Source: Rozella allomycis CSF55 (Eukaryota; Rozellomycota). Taken from it: 64,000 nt of DNA. Below the pieces are notes generated by a model, which did not search any database, had not been told where the DNA came from, and worked only from the letters and a program-made list of their open reading frames with translations. The stretch covers positions 24,835 to 88,834 of the forward strand of contig KE560949.1 in assembly GCA_000442015.1 (NCBI GenBank), read 5' to 3'. This document shows, piece by piece, positions 10,298-22,032 of this stretch; the stretch's first letter is position 1, and the number at the start of each line of letters is the position of its first letter. The translations under genes were made by a program, and so were the position numbers.

Positions 10298-13200
10298 ATG
10301 AACACGTTAATTTATCATTTTGTGCTATTAGCACATTTGCTATCAATCATTGCCTCGAAATGTGTCATGAAAGGATTTTGCAATCCAAAGAAAAAGCTAT
10401 ATTGTGCAGTGGACACTGAACCGGTGCCTGTAAACTAATTGTATTTGAATCATGTAGATTACCGATCAATTATTTAAAAGAGACCTAATTAAACTGTGCG
10501 GTAAAAAATACGATCGGTTCGCTTGTTGTGACAAGGAGCAGTTAAAGTACTTTTCATCCCAAATGGAACGTGCCAGACTAATTGTTGGAGATTGCCCAGC
10601 TTGTTTTGAAAACTTTAAAAATGTGTGGTGTTCGGCAACATGTTCTGCATCTCAATCTGATTTCATGAAGGTTAATGAGATTGACAAGCGGGATAATTCT
10701 GTGTTGAAGTTGACGTATGCTGTTACCGAAGCCTACGCGGATGGACTATTCGACTCGTGCAAGCAAATAACATTGGGAATGAGTAATAAAAAGGCGTATG
10801 AATTTATTACTGGGAATACTCCAGTGAGGAATGGTAAAGATTTCTTGGACATTTTGGGCCGGTCTGTTGATGAGAAGGGAAACTCGCCTTATCATATTAG
10901 TTTTGTTGTACAAGATGATGATGTAAATGTGAATGATACGATTTTAAAACCATTGAATAATAAAATGCATACATGTTTTGATGAGGAATACAAATGTAAC
11001 TGTGTGGATTGTTTGGGGTCATGTGGACCGCCTGATCCATGGCCTATCAATAAATCGCCATGCTTGATTGCAGAAATGAGATGTTCAACATTGTTTTTGA
11101 TTATTTCACAATCAATTTTTCTGATTATCATCTTTATCGCCTTTCTGATTTCCAAAAGGATTGAAAAATGGAAAGAAAATGTTGAGGTTGAAAGCATTGA
11201 AAGTGAGCCATTCATCTTTGGAACACAAAAGCTGAAGAGTGGAAAATTGAATGATTTAAGCCATCGACTATTTTACAGGCTTGGATTGACGATGGCCAGG
11301 CATCCATATAAAGTATTATCAATTACTTTATTTATTGTGTGTTTGAGTGCTCTTTCTTTTCTGTGGAATGAATTTCAGGTAGAAACGGACCCAGTTAAGC
11401 TGTGGGTGAGTCCGAATTCTGAGAGTCTTCGACAAAAGGAATATTTTGATAATACATTTGGTCCATTCTATAGAATTGAGCAGTTGATTTTTACAACGAG
11501 TGGTGGAGATAGTATTGTTCAAAGAAATGTGATTGATGAGGTATTCAAGATTGAAATGGATATTATGAAACTAAAAGCAGAACACCAAAATAGTACAGTG
11601 AAGATTAATGATTTGTGTTTTGAAGCTATCCCTGGGCGCTGTATGGTTCAAACAGTTACGGATGTATGGAAAGATTATGACACATTTAAAAAGTCGAGTG
11701 ATTGGAAAAGTGATTTTAATAAATGTACAGAAACGCCTGTGAATTGCTTGTATGGAGATAGAGCGCCATTAATGCCCGAGGTTGTTCTTGGCGGGAAAAT
11801 TGGCAATCAATTTGACCAAGCCTCTGCTTTTATAACGACAATTCTGTTGAATAACTATGTAAATAAAACACGTTTAGCTCCAGCTGAAATTTGGGAATCT
11901 AATCTAAGAAAATATTTGGTTGAAAAGAAGGTTGAATTGGCAGAGAAAGGGATTAACTTGTCGTTTTCTACAGAGAGTAGTCTTGAGATTGAATTGAATA
12001 AGAATAACTCTGCCAATCTAGTTGCGATAATATTGAGTTATTTAATAATGTTTGTGTATGTTCAGATAGCATTGGGTAGATTTTCTACGTGGAAAAGAGT
12101 GTTTATTGATTCAAGGGGATTATTAGCATTTGGTGGGATAATGATAGTTGGGTTTTCCATTTTGATATCATTTTCATTCTTTAATGCGATTAGATTAAAG
12201 ACGACGATGATTATAGCTGAAGTGATACCATTTCTAGTGTTGGCTATTGGTGTTGATAATATTTTTATTCTTGTTCACATGTTTGATAGAACGAGTCATA
12301 ATCTTTCCATTGAAGAGCGAATAGCAAGAGCATTGGGTAGAAGTGGTCCAAGTATTCTTCTAACTGCGTTGACTGAGACAGCCGCTTTTTCCATTGGTGG
12401 GTTTATTTCAATGCCATCTGTGAGTTCATTTTCACTTTATGCAGCTGTTGCCATTTTTGTTGATTTTATTCTTCAAATTACTTGCTTTGTGAGTTTATTA
12501 ACGATTGATTCTAAAAGACATTTAGATAATAGAATTGATTGCTTTCCTTGTGTTTCTCTTCCAAAATCTTCATATAACTTTAAATCATCAATTTTACATC
12601 GATATATGAAAAATATTCATTCTAGATTCCTTTCAAAGACCAGAGTCAGATATTCCATTCTAGTTTTGTTCACTACAACGTTTTTTGCGTCACTTTATGG
12701 ATTGTTTAATATTCAAATAGGATTGGATCAAAAGGTAGCGTTACCGAGTGATTCTTATCTTGTTGAGTATTTTAGAAACGTTGAAAATCATTTGATGATT
12801 GGACCACCCTTGTATTTTGTTGTGCGGGGGTTAAACATTACAGATCAACAAGGACAATATATAATAAGCAGCAAATTCTGGAAAGATGCAAACATTTATT
12901 CATTGGTAATAAATTTAACTATTTTATTTGAATAGAATGCAATAATTGAAACAAATAGACAAGTTTCTGATACAATGATAGCCACTCCAGTTTCTAATTG
13001 GCTTGACGATTATTTTGTTTGGCTTTCAAATCCTGATGGTTGTTGTGTTGATGAAGAAACAGACTTTTGTATGGAACCAGAATTTAGATTTATGAATGAA
13101 TCTTTAAAAGGAGAAAAATTTCTTTCTTATCTTTCTCAGTTTCTTAATCAAGTCCCAGATGAAAGTTGTCCTTCAGCTGGTAGAGCTGCTTATTCATCTT

Positions 13201-14025
13201 CAATCGTTCCTGACTACAACAAGACAACAATTGTAGCATCAAACTTTAGAACTTATTTCAATGTTTTAAAAACCCAAAATGATTTTATTCAAGCAATGAA
13301 ATCTGCAAATGCAATGACAGAAATAATAAAGCGACACAACAAAGTCAATGATGAACCAATTGATATTTATCCTTATTCAATCTTTTTTATCTTTTTTGAA
13401 CAATATTTAACTGTTGTTCAAACAGCTTTAACTGTTCTTTCAATCGTCACAGCAATCATCTTTGTCTTTTCATTTCTTTTATTACAAAGTTTGTCTCTTG
13501 CTATTCTCATCACTCTAATGATCATTTCAATTCTGGTTCATCTTGGTGCCATAATGTCTGTATGGGATATTACACTCAACGCTGTTTCAATAGTCAATAT
13601 GGTCATAGCTGCTGGCATCTCCGTTGAATTCTGCTCTCACATTACTAGAGCTTATCTCGTCACAATTGGAAGCAAAATAGAAAGAATGCAACAAGCTCTA
13701 AGCGACTTTGGTAGCTCTGTAATCCATTCAACTCTCGTTCATCTAGGTTCTCAGTGGAATTACACTAACTAAACTCTTTGGTGTCATTGTTCTATTGCTA
13801 GCTCCATCAAAAATATTCCAAATATTCTACTTTAGAATGTACATTTCTATCGTCCTCTTAGGATTCCTCCATGGGTTAGTCTACTTGCCCGTCCTATTGT
13901 CCTTCTTTGGCCCAAATTATGTCCTGGTCACTAAACACGTCCCCTTTTCTGAAGTAGATGACGTACCAGAAGACGAAGACGCTATCAACACCAGTGATCC
14001 AATAATAGGCTCTGATGAACAATAA
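10298..14025 (+). CDS. NPC1: NPC1-type intracellular sterol transporter
   Basis: Four exons with introns 10430-10457, 12906-12935 and 13719-13746 (28, 30, 28 nt) encode 1213 residues. It has an N-terminal signal peptide and the Cys-rich sterol-binding domain ([27 protein letters not shown]), a first membrane helix, the sterol-sensing domain including [12 protein letters not shown] and [15 protein letters not shown], a middle Cys-rich luminal domain ([17 protein letters not shown]), and the second helix bundle ending [24 protein letters not shown]1 is an RND-superfamily protein of the lysosome/vacuole membrane that exports sterol. The last intron restores [11 protein letters not shown], which fixes the splice. 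Slightly shorter than the human protein (1278). Confidence 0.96.
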
Positions 14026-14089
14026 ATAAATTAGATTTCTCTCAATTTCACCTCTTATCTCAACTTGGCGCTAAGCCATCCACACAAAA

Positions 14090-14363
14090 ATGGGCAATGG
14101 TCAGAAAGCTCAAATGAAGCGCGAAAAAAACTCAAAACTCAACAACGGTGCCGGAAAAAGTCAATTAAAATCTGTAAAATTTAAAAACCATAAAGATTAG
14201 AACCAAAATGCAAAGTCAATCATTTGCAAAATTTGCAGGTCAACATTCCTTTGCACCGCAAATATCACGCAGTAATATTAATTTATATAATTGGAAAAGA
14301 CTATCAGATCACGCCACGAATAAACACAACAAACAAGTCAGCGAGTGCTTTGACGGATACTAA
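14090..14363 (+). CDS. Small ZNF706/4F5-family zinc-finger protein
   Basis: Easily missed: no single ORF is long enough to stand out. Splicing two introns (14174-14200, 27 nt; 14272-14299, 28 nt) gives 72 residues. The N-terminus MGNGQKAQMKREKN followed by GKSQLKS and then a single finger CKICRSTFLC...H...H reproduces the layout of the ZNF706/At2g23090 family (small eukaryotic proteins of about 75 residues). Function is not well established in the family. It is convergent with the ERV1-type gene, about 30 bp between stops. The clean in-frame splicing plus family match make this a confident call. Confidence 0.88.
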
Positions 14364-14391
14364 TGCGAAATAAATGTAAATAAATTGCTCT

Positions 14392-14898
14392 TTACTTGCC
14401 ACATGAGCCGTCCTTTGGTCTATTCTTCCACCTCTCAAACACCTTGGAGCAATCAAATATCGGTTTCCCCAGTCTGTCATTAACTTCATTGTGCATCTCG
14501 CACATCCACATTGATAAATCAGTTCGCGATTTAGTTCTAGGCGGGTCCTGCTTCAAGTACTGCTGCATATGGTCTGCACAATATCCACACGGATAAAACT
14601 TTGAAAACTTTTCCAACAAGATCTGCATATCCTTTTCCTGCTGCGATGTGGGCTTCTCGGGATAGTATGCAGCCATAGTATGCAGGTATGTCCACGTATG
14701 TGCGCCCAGTTCTTTAGAGTCTGGAGGGCACGGCATCTTTTGGGTCTTTTTCGTGGTTGCTGCTTTCATTATGCCTGCGGCCGAGGCTGCAAACGCTTCT
14801 GGAGTGGCAGTCGATTTAAATGCATCTTTTTGCGCTTTGGTGGCCCATTCGTTTATATTGTCGCACACTCCACAATCCTCTGAGCTGTTTTTGGACAT
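14392..14898 (-). CDS. ERV1: ERV1/GFER-type sulfhydryl oxidase
   Basis: 168 residues, single exon. The Erv/ALR FAD domain is complete: CPPDSKELGAHTWTYLHTMA, the redox-active CxxC in KFYPCGYCADHM, the WMCEMHNEVNDRLGKP segment carrying FAD-contact residues, and the final structural Cys in FDCSKVFERW. The N-terminal extension has a shuttle-like CGVC pair (residues 9-12) and an Ala-rich linker. In the mitochondrial intermembrane space Erv1 reoxidises Mia40 and passes electrons to cytochrome c, driving import of small Cys-rich proteins. There is no cleavable presequence, as expected for an IMS protein. Confidence 0.94.
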   Translation of the reverse strand: MSKNSSEDCGVCDNINEWATKAQKDAFKSTATPEAFAASAAGIMKAATTKKTQKMPCPPDSKELGAHTWTYLHTMAAYYPEKPTSQQEKDMQILLEKFSKFYPCGYCADHMQQYLKQDPPRTKSRTDLSMWMCEMHNEVNDRLGKPIFDCSKVFERWKNRPKDGSCGK

Positions 14899-14916
14899 TT
14901 GCGAAAATCTGGAATT

Positions 14917-15072
14917 CTAAATTGAATGGCATTGACGTGTTCTGATATCTGTAAATTTCTTGTAGCTGTATTTGTTCCTCCTCTTGGTGTCTACTTTGAA
15001 GTTGGGTGTGGTAAAGACTTGATCATTAATGTGCTTTTGACAATTTTCGGTTACCTTCCCGGGATTCTTCAT
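14917..15072 (-). CDS. Short ORF of unknown status upstream of ERV1
   Basis: An uninterrupted 51-codon frame from an ATG at 15072 to a stop 18 bp before the ERV1 start on the same strand. The product would be Lys/Arg-rich (DTKRRNKYSYKKFTDIR). I do not recognise it. It could be a small basic protein, an upstream ORF on the ERV1 transcript, or chance. Confidence 0.2.
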   Translation of the reverse strand: MKNPGKVTENCQKHINDQVFTTPNFKVDTKRRNKYSYKKFTDIRTRQCHSI

Positions 15073-15162
15073 GCTATCTATATAATCTTAAAGTACTAGC
15101 CGAAACTACAATGTTTGAAGTTAATTTAAATAAATTCTTTTAATCAAAAGCTATAATTTATT

Positions 15163-16314
15163 TTATAGGATAATGCAACAACCAGATTTTTCATCTACTT
15201 GCGGCTTCTCTTCCCTTACAACTTCTTGATTATCTGAAGCTACAGGACTACTTTCTATTATTGGTTCAGGAATTTCAATTGGGCTTTGTTGAACTTGTTT
15301 TGTTTCCACAATTATAGTCTCGGGCAATTCTGGGACAACTTGATCTTCATTTTTCTTTTCTTGGGTGTCGATTATTTGAGGAGGCTCGACGACTACTTGG
15401 CATTCTTGTTCCGTTACATCATTTTCGCAGAGTGTTGATTCAACAACTGCCGATTCAGGTTCCTGGGAAGCATGATTTTGTTCGACTTCACTGATTTCCT
15501 CTACTTGTGGTTCATATACTGGCACAGCTTCTACTATTGGCTCTACTTTTTCCATCTCAACAACTTGTTTAATAGTTTCTTCTTCAACATTTTCTTTAGG
15601 AATGGAAACTTCTTCGATTGGCTTTTCACTTTGGTCTAGATTTTCTTCTTCAACATGTTCATCAGCAGGGGCTTCAGCCTTTTCATTATTTTCAACTTCT
15701 TTCTCTTCGGTTTCAATCTTTTCTTCTTTCTCTTCAATTTCAACCTTTTCCTCTTTCTCTTCAATTTCAATCTTTTCTTCTTTTTCCTCCTTTTCACTTT
15801 CCTCAGACTCTTCCTTTACCTCCCCACTCAACACCATCTCCACGACATTTTCATCTCCATCCAACGGAATCTCCTGTCTCACAACCTCTCCCCCATTCTC
15901 CTCGCCCTTGACACTGTCATCGTCCGTCTGATCATTTGCCGTCACAAACGACTGTTCCACAAACGTAATCTCATGTTTCGCATTTTCATCCTCCTCCATC
16001 ATAATTTCCTGGCAGCCTCTACTTTCAGCACCAACGCAACCCTGGTCGATGGGAGTGTTTGTGTGATGATTGCTATTTATGTCGTGATTTGAATCACCGA
16101 CTGATTGCACTTTGGGATCTTGCATAGTAGGAATAGAATCGGGATTTTTGTCCAGGTCGAGTGTGTCGTGCGACGTGATGGCTGTTTGAGGAGTCGTTAC
16201 TAGTTAATAAAGAGATTGTTTTTTACGACCATTGGCTTTTTTAGATCTCAGGGTGGCACGCTTTTTGAGTGTTGCTTGGCGCTTTTTCTTGTTGGATTTT
16301 TTTAGTTTGGTCAT
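15163..16314 (-). CDS. Acidic low-complexity protein with basic N-terminus and CaaX-like end
   Basis: Two exons. The first (from the ATG at 16314) encodes a strongly basic head, MTKLKKSNKKKRQATLKKR; a 27-nt intron (30 nt with the alternative donor; both keep the frame) joins it to a long Glu/Val-rich second exon, about 374 residues in all. The middle contains a degenerate repeat of about 10 residues, EKEEKIEIEE / EKEEKVEIEE / EKEEKIETEE. The protein ends SGCCIIL: the CIIL box is a typical geranylgeranylation signal and the preceding Cys could be palmitoylated. I infer a membrane-tethered acidic protein. No family recognised. The start lies 139 bp from the divergent CCDC40 start. Confidence 0.7.
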
Positions 16315-16453
16315 AGGTGGCTGATAACGAATTGTATGGGATGTAAAATTAATGTGAATGAAATGAGAAAATATGTCGTTATTGAAGGTTTTTATTTGTT
16401 TCTGTTGGATGATTTATTTCCTTGGATAACTGTTGTTTATATCTAGAGTTGTT

Positions 16454-19400
16454 ATGAATGAAGATATAGGAAATGAATCGAGTGAAGTTATTAATAAAGA
16501 TAATAATGTGAACGAGCAAGAAGATGTAAATGACAATGTGAATGAAGAAACTGAAATAGTTGAGCAACCACAAGATGACTCGAATGCAGAAATAGAAATT
16601 CAAGAGACTAATGAACAGCTAGAATCTAATGTACCGTTAGAATCGGATGAACAAATTGAATCAAATGATCAAGAAGCTGTGGGTGTAACTCTGTCAAAAG
16701 AGCAAGCTGAATCACCATTAGAAGCAGATGCACAGCTTAAATCTAGAGATCAAGTACCGAATACCCAAGTTGAATCAAATGCACCAATCGAAGAATATTT
16801 ACCACTTGAATCAAATGATCAATTGCAGACTAACGAGCCAGTAGAATCAAATGACCAAGTACCAAATAATGAACCTGACGCAACAAATGAGCTATTCGAA
16901 GCTAATGCACAATTTAAATCGAATTACGAAGCACTGGATAATGAGCCTGTAGAATTAAATGAGTTAGTTGAAGCTAGTGCGCAATTTGAATCAAATCAAC
17001 AAATAGAATCTAATGATGAAAGAGATGTAGTATTATCGAAAGATAATATACTATCTATTAGTCAAACAGAGTCTAATAGCCAACTAGAGTCTAATAACCA
17101 AATCGAACCACAACGAAGCAATGTACAATCAAATGAAATACTAGCTACCAGTGAAGCTATGGAATCAATGGAGTTGAATAATTTGCCAGACTTGTCATTG
17201 ATAGATCCCAGCAACGTAACAAGAATAATAAAAATAAAAATAGCCATTGATTTCCAGAGTGCAAAAGACCCTGTACAATTTACTGCAAGAAAGAGCCAAC
17301 AAACTAGAGCAAGAATTTAGCGAAAAAGTAAATAAATTAATTTAACGATTTAAAGGAAGAAGAAGCCAAAAGAGTGAAGAATGAGCGTGAAGAGTTGGGC
17401 GTTGNAAGAGTGAAGAACGAGCGGGAAGAGCTGGGCGTTGACTTGTACCACATCCAGCAAGAGTTAGCGCGCATGCAAGCGGACATTAATTCCAAGGAAG
17501 CAATGTTGAAAGATGTGCAGCGAGAACGACAAGAGTATGAGAGCAAGTTGGCTAGTATTTCCGAGGAGCATCAAGAGTGTTATAAAAAGTGGATGGACAA
17601 GAACAAATCGCTGGAGAAGAATAAGCTTGAGCTTGAGAGGGTGAGCAAGGCGGTTACGCAGGTGACAAAGTACCAGCGGGAGGTTGAAGATGAGATTATG
17701 ATAGCGAAGCGGACGACGTTGAAGGCGGAGAAGGAGTTGATGGAAAGAGAGATTGAAAAGAAAAGGCAGGATTATTTTATTGAGAGGCTGGAGGAGCAAC
17801 TTAGGCAGTTGCAGGAGAGGTGTGCGATGTATGAGAGTCAGTTGGAGAGTCAGAAGAAGGAGACGCAAGTTGCGTTGGATACGCTTCATGATGCGAATTT
17901 TGAGATGGAGGTAATTAAAGAGATTGAAATTTAAAAGTCTGTGTTGTTGGAAAAGAAGCAGTTGATTCAGCAGTGGAACTATTCATTGATATCGTTGCAA
18001 AAGAGGGAAGATTTGCTGAGGGGGATTGAGGGTGAGATTGAAAAGGAGAAGAATGAGTTGTTGAATTTGAATGGCGAGATTAATGGGTTTAAGCATTCGA
18101 TGAGAAGGCAGCAAGAGCAGGAGGAGATATTGACTGGACTGTTGATGAAACTGGAGAATGAAGTTGAGAATATAAAGAAGCACATTCAAGCAATGAATGA
18201 ACAAAAGGATAAATTGAAGGATTCGTATGCGTTGTATTCAAAGTCGCTGAACCAAGCGCAGAATGAACTGAACATTGTTTCACATGTAAGAGATGAATGA
18301 TTGATAAAATAAAGGAAAAAGCGCAGGTTGAGAATGAAGTGAATTCTGTGCAAAAGCAAACAGTGAAAGTGCAAGAAGAGATTAAGAGGTTGGATGAAGA
18401 GATAATGGAACAATTGCAAAACCAACTTTGTTTGAACAAGGGATCAGATAGTACAAAGAGAGATGATAAAAAGATGAAAAGTTTAATTCATGAAAAAGTA
18501 AAAATAAAGATTGAAAGATTTAAAGGAATCGATTGTTTCTCAATTGCAAAATGAGATTTCATTGAATTCAGCAGAAATTTTGAATTCGAATGGAAGAATA
18601 TTGATTTACAAGAAGAGATTGAAAGAGTTGAGTGAAACATTGAAAGAGAATGATGAAAATTTAGAGAAATATGAAGTTGAGATTAGAAGGAATAATGATT
18701 TGTTAACAAAGAAGCAATCGCAGGTAGATTTGTTGAATAAAAAGTATGAACAATTGTCAAGCAAGTTGGTTGATGGAAGTGAAAGTTTGGGACCATTAGA
18801 AGCCAATTTGTATCAATTAACAAAAGAGTTTAATGAAACAGAAAAAGAGAATTTAAATTTATCAAATTATTGGTTGAAAGCACAAAATGATCTTGTAGTG
18901 TTGAATCAACAAATGGAATTAGAACAAGAAGAAATTCATCAAATTTCAATGAAATTAAATATTTTAAAAAGAAAAAAATTATTGTTGAATCAAAAATATG
19001 AATCTGAAGAAAAAGAATTTTTTCAATTTCAAAAAAATATTCGCAAACTTCAAAACGATATTTCTAAAATAAATTTAATCTTGAGCAAACAGAATTCTAT
19101 TCAATCGCAATTAGAAGAAAACAATTTAGGCTTAGAAATTCATTTTAGAAATAAACTCAAAGTAAATTGTTTAAAGAAATCATCAATAGGACTCTGAAAT
19201 TGAATCACTCAGATTAGAAGATGATTTGTACAATTTAAAACAAGAAAAGAAACAAATTTTAATTGATTTAGTAGAGAAAGAGTAAATCTATTTCAATTCA
19301 TTCAATAGACGCCAAATAATGTTATGGGAAAAGAAAATTCAAATTGCAAAAGAAACTCAAGAAGCTCTAGATCCTTCTGTTGGTGCCAAACAAGTAAATG

Positions 19401-20046
19401 AAATGGAAAAAGAAATTCATAAAATGAAAATTAGATATTCTCAAATTGAAAAATTACAAGAAAAAATGGTTTCTGACATGGAATTATGTCTATTCAAACA
19501 CGAAGCTATAACAACAAAGTAAATCAAGTTATTTTAAATGAAATAGATCAAAAACTATTAAAAAATCAACTACTCTAATAAACATTCAAAAAAATATTTC
19601 AGATTTAAACAAACGACTCAAAAACATTATCCAAGAAATCAAAGACACTGACAAGAATTTATCCCTTCTAAAAGACTCTCAATCTAAACTAGAATTATTC
19701 GTCAAAGACACTGACACTGCTTGCAAAACACTCTCTTCAAAAGAATCTGAACTTTTAAACAAAATTAATCAATTAATAGAAATAAAACAAAAAGTAATTT
19801 CAATCATTATATCAATTTTAGAATTCTTATGATCTACTCAGATGTCAATTGCAACAGAAAAGATTCAGTCAAGTTAAAGAAGGGAAATACAAATTTGCTT
19901 GCAAGGATTTAAATCAATTTCCAAATGAATTCAAAAAACAGAAAGAAAAATGTGGAAAAATTAAAAATGTTTTGGATTCTCTAGTTTCCTCTTTTCCGCA
20001 TGTAAAGAATGATGTTGAGAATATCATGAAATTGGCTCTTCAATAA
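16454..20046 (+). CDS. CCDC40: Coiled-coil ciliary ruler protein CCDC40 (FAP172)
   Basis: Ten exons with nine introns of 27-29 nt; 1113 residues as assembled. An acidic N-terminal third with degenerate ESN-type repeats (LESNDQ, VESNDQV) is followed by a long coiled coil carrying family landmarks: NPLISRVQKTLYNLL, REELGVDLYHIQQELARMQ, KKQLIQQWNYSLISLQKRE, ESLGPLEANLYQL, RQIMLWEKKIQIAKE and the C-terminal VKEGKYKFACKDL. CCDC40 forms with CCDC39 the 96-nm molecular ruler of motile axonemes. The N at 17405 is flanked by a 35-bp near-repeat (17370-17404 and 17406-17440) that doubles 12 codons; the human protein has one copy, so this is probably an unmerged contig overlap. The start is the ATG at 16454. 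Confidence 0.93.
17370..17440. repeat. 35-bp duplication around N at 17405
   Basis: Two copies of a 35-bp stretch inside CCDC40 differ at three positions and are separated by one N. As with the case at 3149 this looks like overlapping contig ends from two alleles. Confidence 0.75.
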
Positions 20047-20167
20047 ATTGGTTTTTTTAAACTTTATTTAAGTATATTAAAAGCTGAGGTTTTAAACATT
20101 TAAGATTTTAGACATGTCATTGACAAATGTTTAATTTTACAATCTATATTTCTATTTATACCCCGGN
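20047..20167. other. CCDC40 3' flank up to a contig join
   Basis: About 120 bp of AT-rich 3' flank ending in the N at 20167. Nothing recognised. Confidence 0.5.
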
Positions 20168-20275
20168 ATTTGGATATTCCATATTCAGTTAATATGTTAG
20201 TTGTAATTATGTATTTTGTTCCTTCTAAAAGAGGTATTAATGTTAAAAGTCCTTCTGTTTCAGATTTATCCCCTT
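20168..20275 (-). mobile_element. Fragment of the Helitron helicase gene
   Basis: About 100 bp that match, almost base for base, the helicase coding region at about 32549-32650, including the codons for the segment before GTKYIITTNILTEYG. It breaks off abruptly after about 20275. Confidence 0.7.
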
Positions 20276-20286
20276 ATATCGTTACC

Positions 20287-20324
20287 CGCCGTCCCATTTA
20301 CGAAATCTACAAAATGGGACGGCG
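20287..20324. repeat. Perfect hairpin with 13-bp arms
   Basis: Arms 20287-20299 (CGCCGTCCCATTT) and 20312-20324 are exact reverse complements with a 12-nt loop. The stem is GC-rich in a very AT-rich region and lies next to transposon fragments, so it may be a terminal or subterminal hairpin of an element. It has no coding potential. Confidence 0.6.
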
Positions 20325-20458
20325 ACATTGCAAAACACTTTTATAGCAAAAAAACTTGAAATTTTGGTGCTGTTTTACGATATTTAATCATTATTAAATC
20401 ATGTTTCATTATTTGAGTATATTATCGACTGTTGGTTGTAATTTTAATTTGCATTTTN

Positions 20459-21522
20459 TACGTCGTTGGCAAGGTATTTCTAGTATAATTTATCGTATTG
20501 GGTCTTCATGAACGATTATAAAATTTATGTTAATTATCTATAGAGTAACGTTAATAGCTTTATTAAAGTTTTAATTCTAATCTATCGTCAATGACTTTGG
20601 CGGATTTTCTCTAGCGTATTTTAAGATTGAGGTTTTTAGTGGCGGATGTTATCATTGTATTTAGTACTACTGGTACTACCTTTAAATATGTGTCAGGGTA
20701 TAAGTACTTATGCTATCGTCATAGACTCTTCTTGGGTCAGATATTAATTATTCTATTTATTTATTCTAAATTGTATGGTTCTGTGTATGGATATTTTTAA
20801 TATAGGTAAGAATATTAGTTGTAACTTAAATTCATTTTACACATTGTTTGGTTTTGTTCAGTTTGTTACTATATACAATTTTTTATTTCAGGTTAGATAC
20901 TTGAAATGTAAAGTTTTAAAATTTATTTTTATTATATGTGAAATAAGTTATTGCATTGATAAGTATAAATCATTTAACTTTTTAGGATATTTTTGCCATA
21001 TATTTTGTTTTGTGTCAATCGATAAGTCATGAATTCGTTTCAATTCTGCTAAATGATCTTTTGTTGGTTTATGTTTAAGGATTTGATCTTTAGACATTGG
21101 TTCATTAAATAAAATGAGGCCGTCAAAATCTTTAACTCTTAATAAGACAGTGTATGTTTCTAAAAAAAGATTTACATTGCTTAAATTAATGATAATGTTT
21201 GGAATAGTTTGACTTTGTGCTCTGTAAAATGTATAAGAATGCGCAGGACATATGGGAAAGTGTGTTCTCTTAATTGATATTGTCTTTAAAATGTTATTGT
21301 TCGTTACGTAATCTAATTTTATATACTTTTGAATTGGAAATATTATTGCTCTTTTGTCATTGGTAGTTGTAAATATATTATTCCAGTTAATAGGTTTTAT
21401 TTTTGAATCAAATTCTACTTCTAAATATGATGGAATGTTATTTTCATAAAACATTTTTACTAACGTAAATGATGTACATTTGGATATTCCATATTCAGTT
21501 AATATGTTAGTTGTAATTATGT
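20459..21522 (-). mobile_element. Helitron-type element, 3' fragment (copy A) with helicase C-terminus
   Basis: A contig bounded by N at 20458 and 21523. It aligns along its length with the left end of the longer copy at about 31530-32590. The minus-strand ORF 20948-21522 encodes the C-terminal part of a PIF1-family helicase: TKYIITTNILTEYG-like start, PICPAHSYTFYRAQSQTIP (the SF1B motif region usually read as AHKVQGQT) and YTVLLRVKDFDGLILF (VALSRV-like). In this copy that part is intact, whereas the other copy is frameshifted here. The 480 bp left of the stop are non-coding and carry degenerate subrepeats. Confidence 0.75.
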
Positions 21523-21523
21523 N

Positions 21524-21620
21524 CCTGGTCTCTTCTTTTTCCAAATCACTTGATACAATCTTTTAATGATAGTGTTGATTGTGAAAGATATATGAGGTAT
21601 AGTAATAATGCTCCAATCAT
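21524..21620 (-). CDS. 5' end of a possible secreted protein, cut by a contig join
   Basis: From the ATG at 21620 a signal-peptide-like start (MIGALLLYLIYLSQSTLSLK) runs toward the N at 21523, where the contig ends. An in-frame TGA occurs before the N, unless a mini-intron is spliced there. Too short to classify; could be chance. Confidence 0.2.
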
Positions 21621-22032
21621 GAATTCGTCTGCGTATACTCTTTCTAACAATTAAAATATAAGAGATTTCCGCCAAAAACATTTCGACTTGTATTTTGTCA
21701 AACTTGTCAATTTATATATTCCATTCACAAATATTCACCTTTAAATTATAAATAATATAATTACTCATAATTTCAATCATCTAGGCATGACACGTCAGGC
21801 ATCGTTCTGGTTCAAAATTAATTCTTTTCAGCCCACTGTTACGTCATTATAGTATATCTTCCTTATTTTCTATGTGGAATAATTTGTATTTTTAATTTAA
21901 CCTGCATCGTGGATCTGCCTATTTTAGCAGGTACAGGGATGATTGGAAATTTGGTAATGGCTATTTTTAAATGTGGCGCAGTGAAGCAAGGGTGCGTATA
22001 AAAGTTGCTTCGAATTTCTGAACCCTGGCCAA

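Noticed and set aside
15602-16092. Long plus-strand ORFs rich in Ser/Phe opposite the acidic protein gene
   Set aside because: They are antisense images of the Glu-rich repeat (GAA/GAG read as TTC/CTC) and have no independent support.
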